DNA of 64,000 nt from Corynespora cassiicola (taxonomy: Eukaryota; Ascomycota; Dothideomycetes; Pleosporales; Corynesporascaceae), in assembly GCA_022059125.1 (NCBI GenBank), contig JAEUWY010000004.1, forward strand, positions 620,001 to 684,000. The letters are read 5' to 3'. A model generated the notes under the pieces. The model searched no databases, was not told the origin of the DNA, and saw nothing but the letters and a program-made list of their open reading frames with translations. The translations under genes and the position numbers were made by a program. Below are positions 23,618 to 34,609 of this stretch, one piece after another. The first letter of the stretch is position 1. The number at the start of each line of letters is the position of its first letter.

Positions 23618-23734
23618 ATTATGCGGAAAAAGGTATAGATTTTTTATACCTGGCTTGAGCTCATGGCAAGAGCCTTCCTCAAGATTCGATTAGTATTAGA
23701 AAATAGATATAGACAGACATCTCGGTAATTTTAC

Positions 23735-25978
23735 TTAATGCCTAACCTCTCGCTTCTTCTTCTCATATCCAACATCCTGCCAATCTTCCTTGAGCATCTC
23801 GGCACCCTTCTCTGCAATCATGTAGACACTGGCGAGGATGTTGACATCAGGGAGTACAGGCATGATGCTGACATCAATGACTCGTAGCCCGTCAACACCA
23901 TACACTCTCAGCCGTGGGTCGACAACACCACCATCGGCCTCTGGCAACATCTGGTTAGTTCCCGATGCGTGCCAATTAGGGATAGTGTTATTGCGAATAT
24001 ATTGCAGAATGGCCTCGTCGTCGTCATCGGCAACCGCCGGACCAGGAGAGATTTCTCCAGCGTTCTCCCCAATAGTGAATTGAGCGAGTGCGGGATGCCT
24101 GAGAATCTCGCGCAGGTAGCGGAACGAGTGGATTCCAATGATTCCATCCGTCTCATGGTCGTAGTAGTTGGGGTTGATGAGTGGTGCATCGCTCATGGAG
24201 CTGGTCCGAAGGGTAATATTTCCTCGCGACAGCTGAACCATGGAACTTGCCGTGACCGAAATGTACGACTCATTAGGCAGTGGGGCGTAGTAGGGAGCTA
24301 ATGCGATTTAGTTTGAATATTTGAAGTGAGAGATGGACAACTTACTTGGAATCCAGGGGTACCACACGGATTCAAAGAGGTATTCAACGTGTGCCTGGTT
24401 GACGAGGCCGGCTTCAATAACCGCCTGAGCTCCAATCCTCTCAAGCTCCTCGTTCGATAATTCCTGGAAGCCGTTGGTTACTCCAGAGGGGGCAGTATAG
24501 GGACCCGTGAGGTTGTTGTAGAAATCGGCCTGGGCAGCTTGAAGGTTGTCAGGGGTGCTGGACATCTCGGTGGTGGATGCCTCTGGGTTTGCTCTGGCCA
24601 TAATGGAGAAAACAGAGTGGTCGTTGAGGCTATAGCAATCTGATCAGAGGAAATCCTTAGAGCACTAAAAGAATGAACCTACTTTTGGCCGACGTTCTCA
24701 TTCACGTACAAAGGCGTGACACCGACCCTCTCAAGCTCAGACTGAGGTCCAATACCCTGAAAATAATGTCAGAATTGTTCAGTTCAATATACAGGATTTG
24801 AACTTACTGAAACCATGAGCAGCTGAGGACTGTGGAATGCGCCCATGCTGAGAATGACCTCGTTTCGGGCCCTTGCCTGTCTCACAAAGCCCGTACGTTG
24901 CTCGATATAACTGACGCCAATGGCCCGTGGTCTTCCACCGGAGGTGCTATTTCCGCTAGAAGACTCTTCAAAAGCGATACCGGTTACTGGCGCATCGTGC
25001 AGAACGCGCAGGTTGGTTCGATTTCGTGCCTGCTGGTAAAAGCTATCGTAGCTGGAAGAACGTCGTAGCATAGAGTTCAAAGTCGCTGTCCCGTGCTTTA
25101 CTCCAATACCGTTTCCGAGGTTAAGGTCCTGAACAATTGGGATGTTGGCTGCTTCCGAGCATGCTTGGACAAAACCTTTCGTGGATTCGGGTACGTATCC
25201 TTGGAAGCCAAGCTCGAGAGGTCCTCCACCATATGCGCTCCTGAAACGCAGATGTTAGATCAGGTTGGGACGTGCTAGAGGTGAAAAAACTTACGGATCC
25301 CATGTTTTGTATTCTTGATCAAAGACCGAGAGTTCAGGAGTTGTAGGTGGGTTGATTTTGGTAGACTTTCTGAAAAGAGGGTAGACATCATCCCAGCCCC
25401 ATCCGGGATTGCCCTTCTCTGCCCATTGGTTGTAGACGCTAGCCGAACCACGTGCATAATATAGACCGTTGGTAGTGCTAGAGCCGCCAAGTGTTTTACC
25501 GCCTGAAAAATCAGCAATGGCAGAAACCTGGAATCTGTTTACCTACGCAGGTACTGAAGTGTGCGGCCTCCCAAATGCTCTTGGGGTGTAGTTATCAGGT
25601 TCCAATCAATTGAGCTCCCTTTGATGAACTGGTTTCCACCTGGGCTTTCGTAGGCCTTGACGATTTCCGGGTTCGGCCCAGCCTCGAGGACCAAGACCGA
25701 GAATCTTCCAGACTCTGTCAACCGATTCCCAAGCACCAATCCGGCAGTTCCGCCTGATCTCCGTCAGCATTTCCGCATGCAGATGTATCGATTTGCCCTG
25801 AAAAGGCAATCTCACCTCCGGCAATCACAAAGTCATACTCTTCCTCAAAGGTAGGAGACTCGTTCTCAGCGGGAGGGTTATCAGAGGATTGACGCTTTCT
25901 CCAGTGATACGTAGGCCATGCTGAGGCCGTGGCAATGAGAGAAAGGGTGGTCAAGCGACCAAGCGAGAGAAGAAGCAT
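23735..25978 (-). CDS. Secreted FAD-dependent GMC oxidoreductase
   Basis: Seven exons (25816-25978, 25547-25753, 25295-25502, 24808-25240, 24683-24756, 24346-24629, 23735-24297), with introns of 44-62 bp, give 643 aa. A signal peptide (MLLLSLGRLTTLSLIATASA) is followed by the Rossmann FAD motif VIAGGGTAGLVLGNRL, created by the first splice, and the distal FAD Glu in VLVLEAGPNPE. Next come GKTLGGSSTTNGLYYARG (GMC signature 1), GAFHSPQLLMVSGIGPQS (signature 2, spliced) and the C-terminal active-site region HASGTNQMLPEADGG with VDPRLRVYGVDGLRVIDVS. The His in NWHASGTNQM is the catalytic base. Secreted GMC enzymes oxidise alcohols, sugars or aryl alcohols and feed hydrogen peroxide to lignocellulose or defence chemistry. 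Exact substrate undetermined. Confidence 0.95.
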
Positions 25979-27657
25979 CGTAACTACAGCTTTTTTGTCC
26001 GCGGGGGAAACTACTCGAGGCCAAAGACCTAGGCCGCAGCTGCAGTTTCGACGCCGGTGAGCTGCCTCTAGCTTTTATACTGCGCACATAGTTCCAATTA
26101 CTTGGTTTTCTGATGACGAAAGCTTCCACGAGTTCCACCGTAAGACAGTCTGCCTTGCAGAAGGCCAAGCCGACCAAGCAACCATGAACGCGGCGCGGTG
26201 TTGTTTCTTCCTTATTCGGCCCCAAAGCTCGTAGCGCGCCGGCTTGGTATAACCTCTTGCCACAAAGCTAGTTGGCAAGCCTTTGCTCTCTTGCCAGCAC
26301 ATAGCAATGTACTTCGCCTGTATGCTGTATATATTTGTCCTGTTCCTGGTGCATCAATCCACTGATCGGCTGTTCTCGCTCGTACTCGTCTCTTCTTCCA
26401 AAACGCCGGATCGCGTGGAAGCCATTGACGCACTCCCGTCGAGCCAAGAGGGCCCGGGTGCCTGTCAAGCAAACCGACAACGAGGAGAAGAAGAGCTAAC
26501 GGACGCCTTGTAAGCCCCGCACGGTACGAAGCCTGGGCAATGATCCCGATCGATTCCGCGGATGAGGAGTTCGGATTGGAAACGAAGGACGTCGTCATGT
26601 GGAAGGCTGCCGAGGCGGAACGATCTCCACCGTGTGGGGTACGTGTCGCCGAGCCACGACCGCGAGTCCTTGGGCAGCGCCACATTTGCGACTTTTACGC
26701 GTTGGCAGGCGGGGTAAGGCATGAAGAAAACCTAAATTCTTACAAGTCAGACTTCAGGCGGAACAGCTGGCGATGAATATCGGAAAGGGTCAGGTTGTCA
26801 ACAGTTTGGTAGGTGTTCTGAGAGATGTGCCTCCGGGAGAGGGTCTGCGCGCCCTCTCGTCTCGGCTCAACGCATACACATGGCGTGGTGAAGTTCAGGC
26901 ACCCGGTCGCAATCCTGGACGCAAATCAGTTCGATTCGCGGGACTGCTTACATCTCTAGCCACATTGGTCACTATGTTGCGAACTTCACAATACGACCTA
27001 AGTCCTTGATCGGGAATTGAGGTATTTCTGCAGAAAGAGAACCTTTTTATTCCTACAAGGCGGAGCAAAGCTGACCCTCGGGCGATACCATGCTCTGTCC
27101 ACCTGCACCTACTCCCCTGCGCTTCTCCATCGTTAGAATATGATCGTGTCTAGTACCTAATCTTCATCTCATGAAGATTAAATTTTGAAGCAGAATACAA
27201 GCGTGTAGTGTAAAATACAACCTGAAATGAGCCGTTTGTTTCTATGACACGCAAATGCTACAGTGTTCCCCTATATTATATCTTGAACCTAGATAACACA
27301 AAAAGCACTAGAAGGCCGACCAGACAGAATGCAGAAGATAGTACTTGAAGATTTACGATTGAGGTCCGAGTCATGTACGCTTGTTCATTGCTCGTGTACT
27401 CGCTCTGACGCCCTTCCAGGTCTTTCACTCCTTTGAATTTGTCTTAAAGTCTTTAAAAGGTGCCTCAAAAGCTTTCGCAAGAACATGATAACGAATAATA
27501 TCTCTAAAAAATTGTATTGTAGACGCCCCACTCGACTGATGATTTTTTAACAATTGAATAACTGAATGAGTTATCTTCGTCGCCGGATTAATTTCTTGAG
27601 TGTAATTGGCTATATACCTAGTATAGAGCAGGTGCTGTTTCATTTTTCTTTCCCTTC
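25979..27657. other. 1.7-kb gene-poor stretch
   Basis: Upstream region of the GMC gene followed by increasingly AT-rich DNA (27100-27650). Short frames on both strands lack motifs. No repeat or transposon ends recognised. Confidence 0.4.
26073..26080 (-). promoter_or_regulatory. TATA box of GMC oxidoreductase gene
   Basis: GTATAAAA on the minus strand, about 95-102 bp upstream of the ATG at 25978. Confidence 0.45.
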
Positions 27658-28127
27658 ATGCCTGGTCCTGCTCAGCAACATCGACGATTTTTTTCTATCC
27701 GCCTCGGCTATCCACTGACTGTGAGAATTACACTTTTGGAAAAGAACATTCTTTTAAAAACCTTTATCACGGCCCAGATCAGCTTCCTGGACCTTCCCTG
27801 AAGCCGCTATCCGAAGCCCTGGAGCACGAGATAGTACAACGGTATTTGATGATGCACTGTTCTGCTTTGAGACGCCACATGGAGCCCCATAAGGATCCAT
27901 ACAATGAATGTGAGCATTGTCATTTCATGCAAAAGGTAGCTGTACCAACAAATATGGAGTATTTCATCCGGAGCTCCAAGGGACCCCACAGCATACCCAG
28001 TGATGAATGGCAGTATGATTCCTCTGAAGGGATGAAGCTAGATGGGAAATATCTGAAGGAAACTTTCCTTGGCCCATTATGGATATCCCCAGCAAAGCCC
28101 AAGGGAAAGAACACTATGCTCAAATGA
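27658..28127 (+). CDS. Small two-exon ORF, unknown function, possibly decayed
   Basis: Exons 27658-27720 and 27783-28127 with a 62-bp intron (donor GTGAGA, acceptor ATCAG) would encode 135 aa. The start reads MPGPAQQHRRFFSIRLGY. Exon 2 reads like coding sequence (ALEHEIVQRYLMMHCSALRR, then DPYNECEHCHFMQKV), with a Cys-x2-Cys-His pair but no recognised domain. Beyond the stop, other plus-strand frames stay protein-like to about 28260 (FPSLCSYLEDGEHDIQNF), including a possible 43-bp intron. The gene may therefore be longer or a frameshifted relic. A 199-aa minus-strand frame overlaps (27920-28519) and is the main competing interpretation. I do not recognise the family. Confidence 0.35.
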
Positions 28128-28817
28128 CGATAATTTCCCGAGCCTGTGTTCGTATCTTGAGGACGGTGAGCATGATATTCAAAATTTTCTTCACTTAATA
28201 TACAGGAAGAATCAGGTCTTTGATGCGAAACTCTATAAATAAGGGAATGGTGCCGCGTACACGACAGTTCTGGCTTTGATAGTTGGCCTCGACGACCGAT
28301 TGCATCCGTTCTCTGTGAGAAAGCCAAGTCCTCCTTCACATTCGCTCTAGAGTCAAAATTTACCAACTGTTCAAGAAATTCGGGGCTAGCTCTCAAAAAT
28401 CTCTGGAGATTAAGTGAGACGTAAAAAGCTTTTGCTGCAAATGCGATTCCTTCGACCATTTGGCTCCAAGCTGTACCATGATCCTTCGTACATGTCGCTT
28501 GTATAAGAGGACAGGCCATTTAGAATCATGGTTCGCAGACTCGATGCGCCTAAAATGGAGTGAAATGGTCTGAAGTTTATCAAGAAGCTGACTGTTTCAA
28601 AGCCGAAGATGGTAGTTGAGAACAGTTGGCAAGACGAGATGAGCGACTAGTCGGATAGATCAGCTTATATAGCTCAAATTGAACGACATAAACATATAGT
28701 GTTGTCTCAACCTGAGTATAATTATGAATCTGTTATGCTCATTCGTAATCGGGTATGCATTTGATTCAGCTTCCCATTTTCGGTTTAACTTTGCTACGGC
28801 AAACCGTGACAACTCAT
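28128..28817. other. Intergenic with possible gene remnant
   Basis: The first about 130 bp continue protein-like reading in a shifted plus-strand frame, and the rest is AT-rich. An overlapping minus-strand frame runs to 28519. Nothing firm can be called. Confidence 0.3.
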
Positions 28818-29801
28818 CTATCCCCTCGAAAATTGCTTTACATAATATCCACTCTCTGCCAATTTTATAGCTTCTTTTGTAAACTCCTCCAAATCTTCCT
28901 TTGGGAGACCCAACTTCTCATTGTCCATTTCCTTCGTCAACTCAAACCACCCCGCATTCTCGCCAGGGAAAAAGTATCGCGAGTACAGAAGATGTCCAAA
29001 AGCGCTCCGATCGCCAGCTGCTACCTTCGCACTACTTTTCTCAAATCTCTCCTTGGCTGGAACCGAATCAATCTTCCAATCCACATCCGAGGTGCCAGTG
29101 ACACGCTTCACGACATCGAACATTTCACGCTGGTTCAGCGCAAACGACGAAATATACGCATATCGGTTACGGTACGAGTTCAACGTCAGCGCAGCCTTGT
29201 CGTCAGACTCGGTAGGCAGTGACAAGATCTCCGCGACAGCGCGCGCAGTCTGCGCCCATGTAGATGTAGTGATGCGCTGTGTGCCCTCATCAAAGAAAGT
29301 GACTTCACGCTTCGCAAGCTCGAAGCCGTACAGTCCCGGCCCGGAGAGCGAGTACTCGTACCAGAAGCTGCAGCAGATGCCGATCCACGAGCTGACGCCT
29401 AGCTTTTCGATCAGCTCGCGGTTTGCTCGCTTGGGAACGCCAATGAGAGTGTCTTTTTCGATTTGCTCATTCGATCCGTCGCTACCCCACTCGTTGGGGA
29501 TGATCCAGGGGACGCCAGCTTTGGCGGCTGCTTCGACGATTTGGTTGGGTTGTTCGCGTGGGGCGCGGACGCTCATGGTGCATATGAGGGCGTCCTGGCC
29601 TTTGAGCGCTTCAACTAGCGTGTCGGGCTTGGAGTAGTCGACGCGAGCGATATGGACACTCTCTGGGAAGGTATTTGGGCTCCCTTGGCGAGATACAGCA
29701 GTGATCTTGAAATGATTCTTGGCTATGAGGGCAGACGTGATGAACGTTCCCATTTGGCCCCCTGCGCCGACAATGGCGATGTTGCGGATATGATTGGCCA
29801 T
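28818..29801 (-). CDS. NmrA-like / isoflavone-reductase-like NAD(P)-binding protein
   Basis: Intronless, 327 aa, starting at MANHIRNIAIVGAGGQMG; an in-frame ATG 23 codons upstream adds an unconserved Ser/Gln-rich stretch and was not used. The Rossmann motif GAGGQMG is the NADP-binding loop. SRQG, about 20 residues on, is the usual Arg that selects NADPH. LVEALKGQDALICTM and WIIPNEWGSD match the NmrA/PCBER family (PF05368). Members act as redox sensors (NmrA) or as small-molecule reductases, often in secondary metabolism; this member has the C-terminal half of the reductase-like group (PGLYGFELAKREVTFF). It stands alone between gene-poor stretches. Confidence 0.9.
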   Translation of the reverse strand: MANHIRNIAIVGAGGQMGTFITSALIAKNHFKITAVSRQGSPNTFPESVHIARVDYSKPDTLVEALKGQDALICTMSVRAPREQPNQIVEAAAKAGVPWIIPNEWGSDGSNEQIEKDTLIGVPKRANRELIEKLGVSSWIGICCSFWYEYSLSGPGLYGFELAKREVTFFDEGTQRITTSTWAQTARAVAEILSLPTESDDKAALTLNSYRNRYAYISSFALNQREMFDVVKRVTGTSDVDWKIDSVPAKERFEKSSAKVAAGDRSAFGHLLYSRYFFPGENAGWFELTKEMDNEKLGLPKEDLEEFTKEAIKLAESGYYVKQFSRG

Positions 29802-30590
29802 TTTTTTCGAAATATATCTGTGAGCTTGATGATAAGATTGAGATTGAGATTTGGAGTTAAGGTAAGGCACGATTATTCATTAAAATAGGCATCGAACAGG
29901 CGCGTCACTGATATTTGTACTCTTGCGCGTATTCCGAAGTATGCAACTCGGAGTTAACTAATCAATCAATTACGCTGCCCCAAATTACTGGGTCGACTCG
30001 GACTTTGCTTATGTTACACAGATTGCTCATTCGAGCGCAAAATACCGTCATCGCGAAACCGAGTTCACGTAGAAAGCTGCAGATGATCGTGAAATATAGT
30101 TAGCGCATCTTCAAGAAACAAGCCGACATTAGCTCCAGTCTCAGGTCCGAAACTTAAGTCCGATCATGCTTACTTTGTACAAGCTAAAGAGACGAGGGGC
30201 GAATGTGGGGAGTAGAAATGGGGTTATCTTCTAGACACAATCGGTACGTGTCGGGGTTTCCAAGCTGCCGTTGAGCCGAGATGTCAGCATCGAATGTCCA
30301 ATCTAAACATGTACATCTACACTCGGGCGATAATCTGACCGGTCTCAAATTGCTACCTATCGAACCAATTGATGAAATGCAGAAAGAAAATGTGTCACAA
30401 AACAATATAATTGGTGAAGAAGCGAATAAATTTGATCTTAGGAATATCCACGTGTGCCAGTATTTGCATCAATTATTTACAGTAAGGACACCAACCGTCA
30501 GCCCTATTCGGCAATGCCAGCCTCGTAACCTTTGGATATTTCCTAAATTCGAGCTTCTTCTGACCGGGTTGTTGAAATTAAAAGCTAAGC
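29802..30590. other. Intergenic
   Basis: The 789 bp hold the NmrA-like gene promoter and the 3' flank of the small secreted-protein gene. A 108-codon plus-strand frame (30281-30607) has no motif and overlaps the latter antisense, so it is not called. Confidence 0.4.
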
Positions 30591-30930
30591 CTAAGTGCAG
30601 TAGATGATGGCACAGCTGGCAGGCCAGAGGCCACAGTTGGGCAAGAGAATGGGGCAGTTGTCGAGGCAAGTCCAGTAGCCATCCTTGCAGGCTAGCAAAG
30701 CAGCCGCGACTGATTCTTCGGTAGCAACAGGAGCGTCTACTTGAACATCAGTGTTATGATCTAGGTCCGAAAACGAAGTTCGCCATAATTTTTTTAGTGC
30801 ATGACTTCGGAGCATGATGCTTTTTTGAAAGGCAAGAGAACAATTATTACGTACCATCGCGTTGAACGACGGGTTTGGCGAAAACACCAGCGGCGAGGGC
30901 CATAGTACCAGCAATGATCGAGAAACGCAT
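30591..30930 (-). CDS. Small secreted six-cysteine protein
   Basis: Exons 30855-30930 and 30591-30760 (94-bp intron, donor GTACGT, acceptor CCTAG) give 81 aa. A clear signal peptide (MRFSIIAGTMALAAGVFA) is followed by KPVVQRD, a possible pro-segment cut after the Arg. The mature part carries six Cys in LLACKDGYWTCLDNCPILL and PNCGLWPASCAIIYCT, with spacing C-x6-C-x3-C-x6-C-x6-C-x5-C. The phase-1 splice places the signal peptide and cysteine core in one frame, supporting the model. I do not recognise a named family. The size, secretion signal and even number of Cys fit fungal effector-like or antimicrobial-like proteins, which is inference only. A TATA box lies about 114-121 bp upstream. Confidence 0.8.
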
Positions 30931-32135
30931 TTTGATTGGAATGAGTTGATGACTTGACTGGGAAGTACAAAGACGATTTGAAGCTCGGTGCTGTTTTGTT
31001 TTGTAGCGGCGAGGTACCGTTTAGAGAAGAGACTCTTGAGAGTTTATATACTATTTCATGACAGCTCATGTTGCTGTCGTTAACTAACAACTTGCCAATA
31101 TAGGGAAAGTTGCGATGTGTAATGCCATGCATTACCAGTCGATACGGCCGTAGGACATCTGCAGATCCATTCCTACGGATTAAATCCTTCCATAAAAGAC
31201 GGACTCCATTCGAAACAAATCCTCGTGTTGGACTGTGGGGAAACCGTAAAAAAGATTTCGTGGGGGTAATTCCGGAAAATCGGTATTTGATTTTAACAGT
31301 AGTTTCTCAGTCTTTCAACCCGCAATAGGTCACATAGATCATTTATACTATCCATATAGAATAGGGTAGCTTTAGCTTTCGAAGAATAGTCGATCTGATA
31401 TTAAATTTTTTTTGATATTTTTTTTGATAGTAGACACAGTATACTGCAGTCTGATTAAGGAACTCAGCCTTCATGACAGTGCATATGCCAAGAAGTATGG
31501 GGAATGAATCCTCGAACGTTTAGACTTACTTCTATACTATTCCATATTTGTACGACGAGATTACTTCCCTATAAAAGGTATATTAGCGAAGTCGGGCGTG
31601 CAGTCCTACTCCAAATCCTACACAGATCCTAGACTGCGGTAAACAGGCCCGACGGCCGTATAGCCATGATCGCGCGCCATTGGTGGACTTGGAGTTTTGT
31701 TAGAAAATTTTCTTTAGTCATACCTATACAATACGAGTGCGGATAAAACGGATGTCCCTAGATGCACATCTATGTAGAATCAATGTTGGTGGAGTGCCGA
31801 TCAGGCGACAGCAAGCCTTCGGGCATGGCCATCACAGGTGGCAACAGCTCACTTTCTCCTCGGCGAACCGTCAATGATGAAATCTATAGCATTAATAAGT
31901 GTTATTACGTTAGCTACGCCATAGCTGGGCTCTGCATACCGCAACCCAGCGCAATTGGTTTGCTGTGGGTTGCATTAATCTTTTTCATTGGCGGACCCAT
32001 TCTCACCAACATAATCATCACTCCCCAGATTCATATGTTCCATGTCGACTCCAATATCCCTTGGACACTCATTACAGCATGAGATTTACGTCATTGCCAG
32101 TGAATGTTCTCAAAATTCCGCAATCGACATAGCGC
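30931..32135. other. 1.2-kb AT-rich intergenic
   Basis: Promoter of the small secreted-protein gene, then AT-rich DNA with T-rich blocks (31400-31430). A 106-codon plus-strand frame at 31762 has no family features and is rejected. Confidence 0.4.
31044..31051 (-). promoter_or_regulatory. TATA box of small secreted-protein gene
   Basis: TATATAAA on the minus strand, about 114-121 bp before the ATG at 30930; a strong consensus match. Confidence 0.5.
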
Positions 32136-32693
32136 CTATTTCTCGCTCCTCGACTTTGAACCCCACATCTTCATAGTCTGTTCCACCTTCGGTTTGATTT
32201 CACTCCTGGCTTTCTTTCTTTCCATTCCCTCGCGCAATTTTTTGTCATAGTCTGTATGCTTGTGTCTAATATGGGCTGTCACAGCCAACATTACTTTTTT
32301 CGTGTTTGTAATTTTTCTTGTTCGTCCAACCCTGCGGGAGTTTTTTGCGAATCCATGTATCAATATACTCGACTTTTCACAATCGGGGATCCTGGGAAAC
32401 AGCTTGTCGATTTCCGCAGAAGCTTCGCGAATAAAGGCATCTTCTCGTCGATCGGTAGCTTGTTGTCGTGATTTGGCAGTCTTCTTTGCAAGGCTTTTAA
32501 CTTCGCAGAGTATCTCTTTAGGGACGCGAATTCCGAGCGTCTTCTTCTTTTCCTGAACGACATACACAGTTTTTCCTGCATTCAAGGTCGAGCGGCGACA
32601 GTGCATTGTCTTGTAGCGATCCCCTTTGGGAAGAAAAGAGTAGCCTTTTGGTATTGGCGATCGCGCAGATGCAATAATTTCTTGAGATGCCAT
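32136..32693 (-). CDS. DUF2293-domain protein
   Basis: Intronless, 185 aa, strongly basic. The C-terminal half matches DUF2293: IDKLFPRIPDCEKSSILIHG, the conserved GRVGR-like SRRVGRTRKI, and VMLAVTAHIRHKHTDYD. The family is fungal and uncharacterised; the charged, Lys/Arg-rich composition suggests nucleic-acid contact, which is inference. DUF2293 members often occur in many copies of varying length, and this one is on the short side, lacking the long C-terminal extension of larger members. Start context: ATG at 32693 with MASQEIIASARSP. Confidence 0.8.
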   Translation of the reverse strand: MASQEIIASARSPIPKGYSFLPKGDRYKTMHCRRSTLNAGKTVYVVQEKKKTLGIRVPKEILCEVKSLAKKTAKSRQQATDRREDAFIREASAEIDKLFPRIPDCEKSSILIHGFAKNSRRVGRTRKITNTKKVMLAVTAHIRHKHTDYDKKLREGMERKKARSEIKPKVEQTMKMWGSKSRSEK

Positions 32694-33402
32694 TTTGCTA
32701 CGATTGGCTGTGAGCGAACGGTTATGCTCATATTCCTGAGATTTCGATGTACTGGTGGGTCTAATATACGCGCGGGTATCATGTGAAGACCCCTTTGTAC
32801 TTTCCGTGGCGTTTCTTTATTTAAAAATCAATACGAATCGTAACAAAGAGAGTGGCGCACGTCATTCAAAGAGAGACTGAGGTACATTGTTTACTGAGGT
32901 TGGCGCGAAACACGTCAAGCTCCAACCGATGACATAATCGACGCTAATCTATTCCGGGATATTGCCAAAAGAATAACAACATCAATTTTGGACCTGAGTT
33001 TCCTCCACATCGACTCATGCACGAAGGAAAGTTGCAGAAGTGAGTTCAATGTTAGTATAGTATTGAAAGAAATATAAATGAGCCACTTGCTTCGCATGCG
33101 ATGCCATCGCTCATGTACTCCACACTCGGACCTTTAGCCCCAAATGAATGACCCGCGCTTCCCACTGCTATTAAAGACTATACTCAATCTAAGTACTATT
33201 TTTCCCCATAAACGCCCCAAGGGTTGGATGATCGGATGGAGTAGGTCCATTGGCCACAACGGCACCTCATTCGTCCTTTGTGCCGCCCTGCATCTATGAA
33301 GCCTATTTGTGTAAATCCCTTGCATACGTCCCTCTATTGGCCTTTAATGTAATGCCCCCCTCCCGAATTTAATTTCCGTAGATTAACGAAATTCTATCAA
33401 TC
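32694..33402. promoter_or_regulatory. Intergenic between divergent genes
   Basis: The 709 bp lie between the divergent DUF2293 and Pth11-like genes. Only short, unsupported frames are present. Confidence 0.35.
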
Positions 33403-34454
33403 ATGTCGTACTGTACTCCCTCTACCAGCATTTGGATATATGCAATCTTTACTGGAGTAGCCATATTCCTTACTGGCCTAAGGTTTTGGGTGCGTCTGTC
33501 TTTTGCTCGAGATCGCTTCTTCCGCAATCCATTAGGCCTAGATGACCTCTTTATCATCATTGGAGTGCTCATTTCTTGCATCTGCACTGGAATCCAGGTT
33601 TACAATGCACTCCACGGTTCTGCCGGCAACGCTGTCTCCCACGACACGGCCCAGATGCAGGTTCTCATCGCGCGAAAAGTCGACTACACCATGATAGTGA
33701 TAGAAAAACCAACTTTTGGTGCTATCAAACTTTCTTTGCTCTTTTTGTACCGGCGAATCTGCGGAGCCTGGCCAAGTTTTCGACAAACCAACAATGCCCT
33801 CATCATTCTGGTTTTAATGTGGACAGTGTCCTATATTTTGGCAGATTTTTTCATCTGTGACATTCAAATTCACCTAAATTGGTCGATCGACGGAATGAGG
33901 TCTCGAGAGATGTGCGGAGACAAGGGTGCACTTCTCATCTCCTTCGCGGCGTCCAGTGTCGCAACCGACCTGATGGTCCTGGCACTGCCGCTTTTCTACA
34001 TCCAACGACTCCATATCCAACGAGGGGAGAAGATTGGAGCCAGTTTCATATTTCTTCTGGGGACAATGTAAGCTAATCAATCTTCTGTGCATTCGAGCCC
34101 ATTATAGGTCACGACTGACTAGAGTGGGGCAGATCTACACTGGCAGGTGTAGTACGATTCGCTTTTCTCTGCATTGCATATCCTTTGGGCCGCCTCGACT
34201 GGGGATATGTCGCGCCTCCACGCCGGGACATACCATTTATCCTACAAATGTTCAATCCAACGTTCTGGGTGATGGTCGAACTTCTCACGGGTGCTTGGGC
34301 TGCCAATTTTCCAGCCCTTGCGCCATTGATAAAGTGGATGAATGCTCGAATCAAGGGCACCAATCTGTATAGAAGTCTCAATGGATCTACCTCGGATGTT
34401 GATATATCAAGGCCCAAGCGAGTCCAACAGTTGGGAAACCTATCGCTTCATTGA
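33403..34454 (+). CDS. Pth11-like fungal rhodopsin-domain membrane protein
   Basis: Exons 33403-34067 and 34133-34454 (65-bp intron, donor GTAAGC, acceptor GGGCAG) give 328 aa. The N-terminal helix leads to LRFWVRLSFARDRF and LGLDDLFIIIGVLI, the family's R-x-x-x-R and DD signatures. Further helices include KLSLLFLYRRICG, the conserved K/S-LLFLYRRI segment, and SVATDLMVLALPLFYI with the DLxxLxLP motif. The acceptor was chosen because it alone joins FIFLLGT to STLAGVVRFAFLCIAYP in frame; the nearer ATTATAG acceptor leads to a garbled frame. These 7-TM proteins are plasma-membrane sensors in some species (Pth11) but mostly uncharacterised. The length is somewhat short, with a small C-terminal tail. 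Convergent with the HET gene. Confidence 0.85.
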
Positions 34455-34609
34455 GTCATCCTGCAGATTTGTACATATGTATTTTTACTGCATTATATTA
34501 TAGAGTTTGCATGATCTGTAGAATATGCTTCAGAATATTTTCAATCAAGCCAGCCGATATAGATAGATGAAACTGTTTAATCTTTGAAAAATTTCCAAGA
34601 TCGACTGAA

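Noticed and set aside
31390..31440. T-rich blocks resembling transposon or poly-A ends
   Set aside because: No target-site duplication, terminal repeats or transposase fragments nearby; simple AT-rich DNA is sufficient.
31762..32082. 106-codon plus-strand frame with hydrophobic C-terminal half
   Set aside because: It could be a small membrane protein, but no family features, good start context or promoter were seen; the region is AT-rich and open frames arise by chance.
34068..34111. Shorter intron in the Pth11-like gene (acceptor ATTATAG)
   Set aside because: It gives SRLTRVGQIYTG and then a frame unrelated to the family; the acceptor GGGCAG at 34132 restores the conserved helix.
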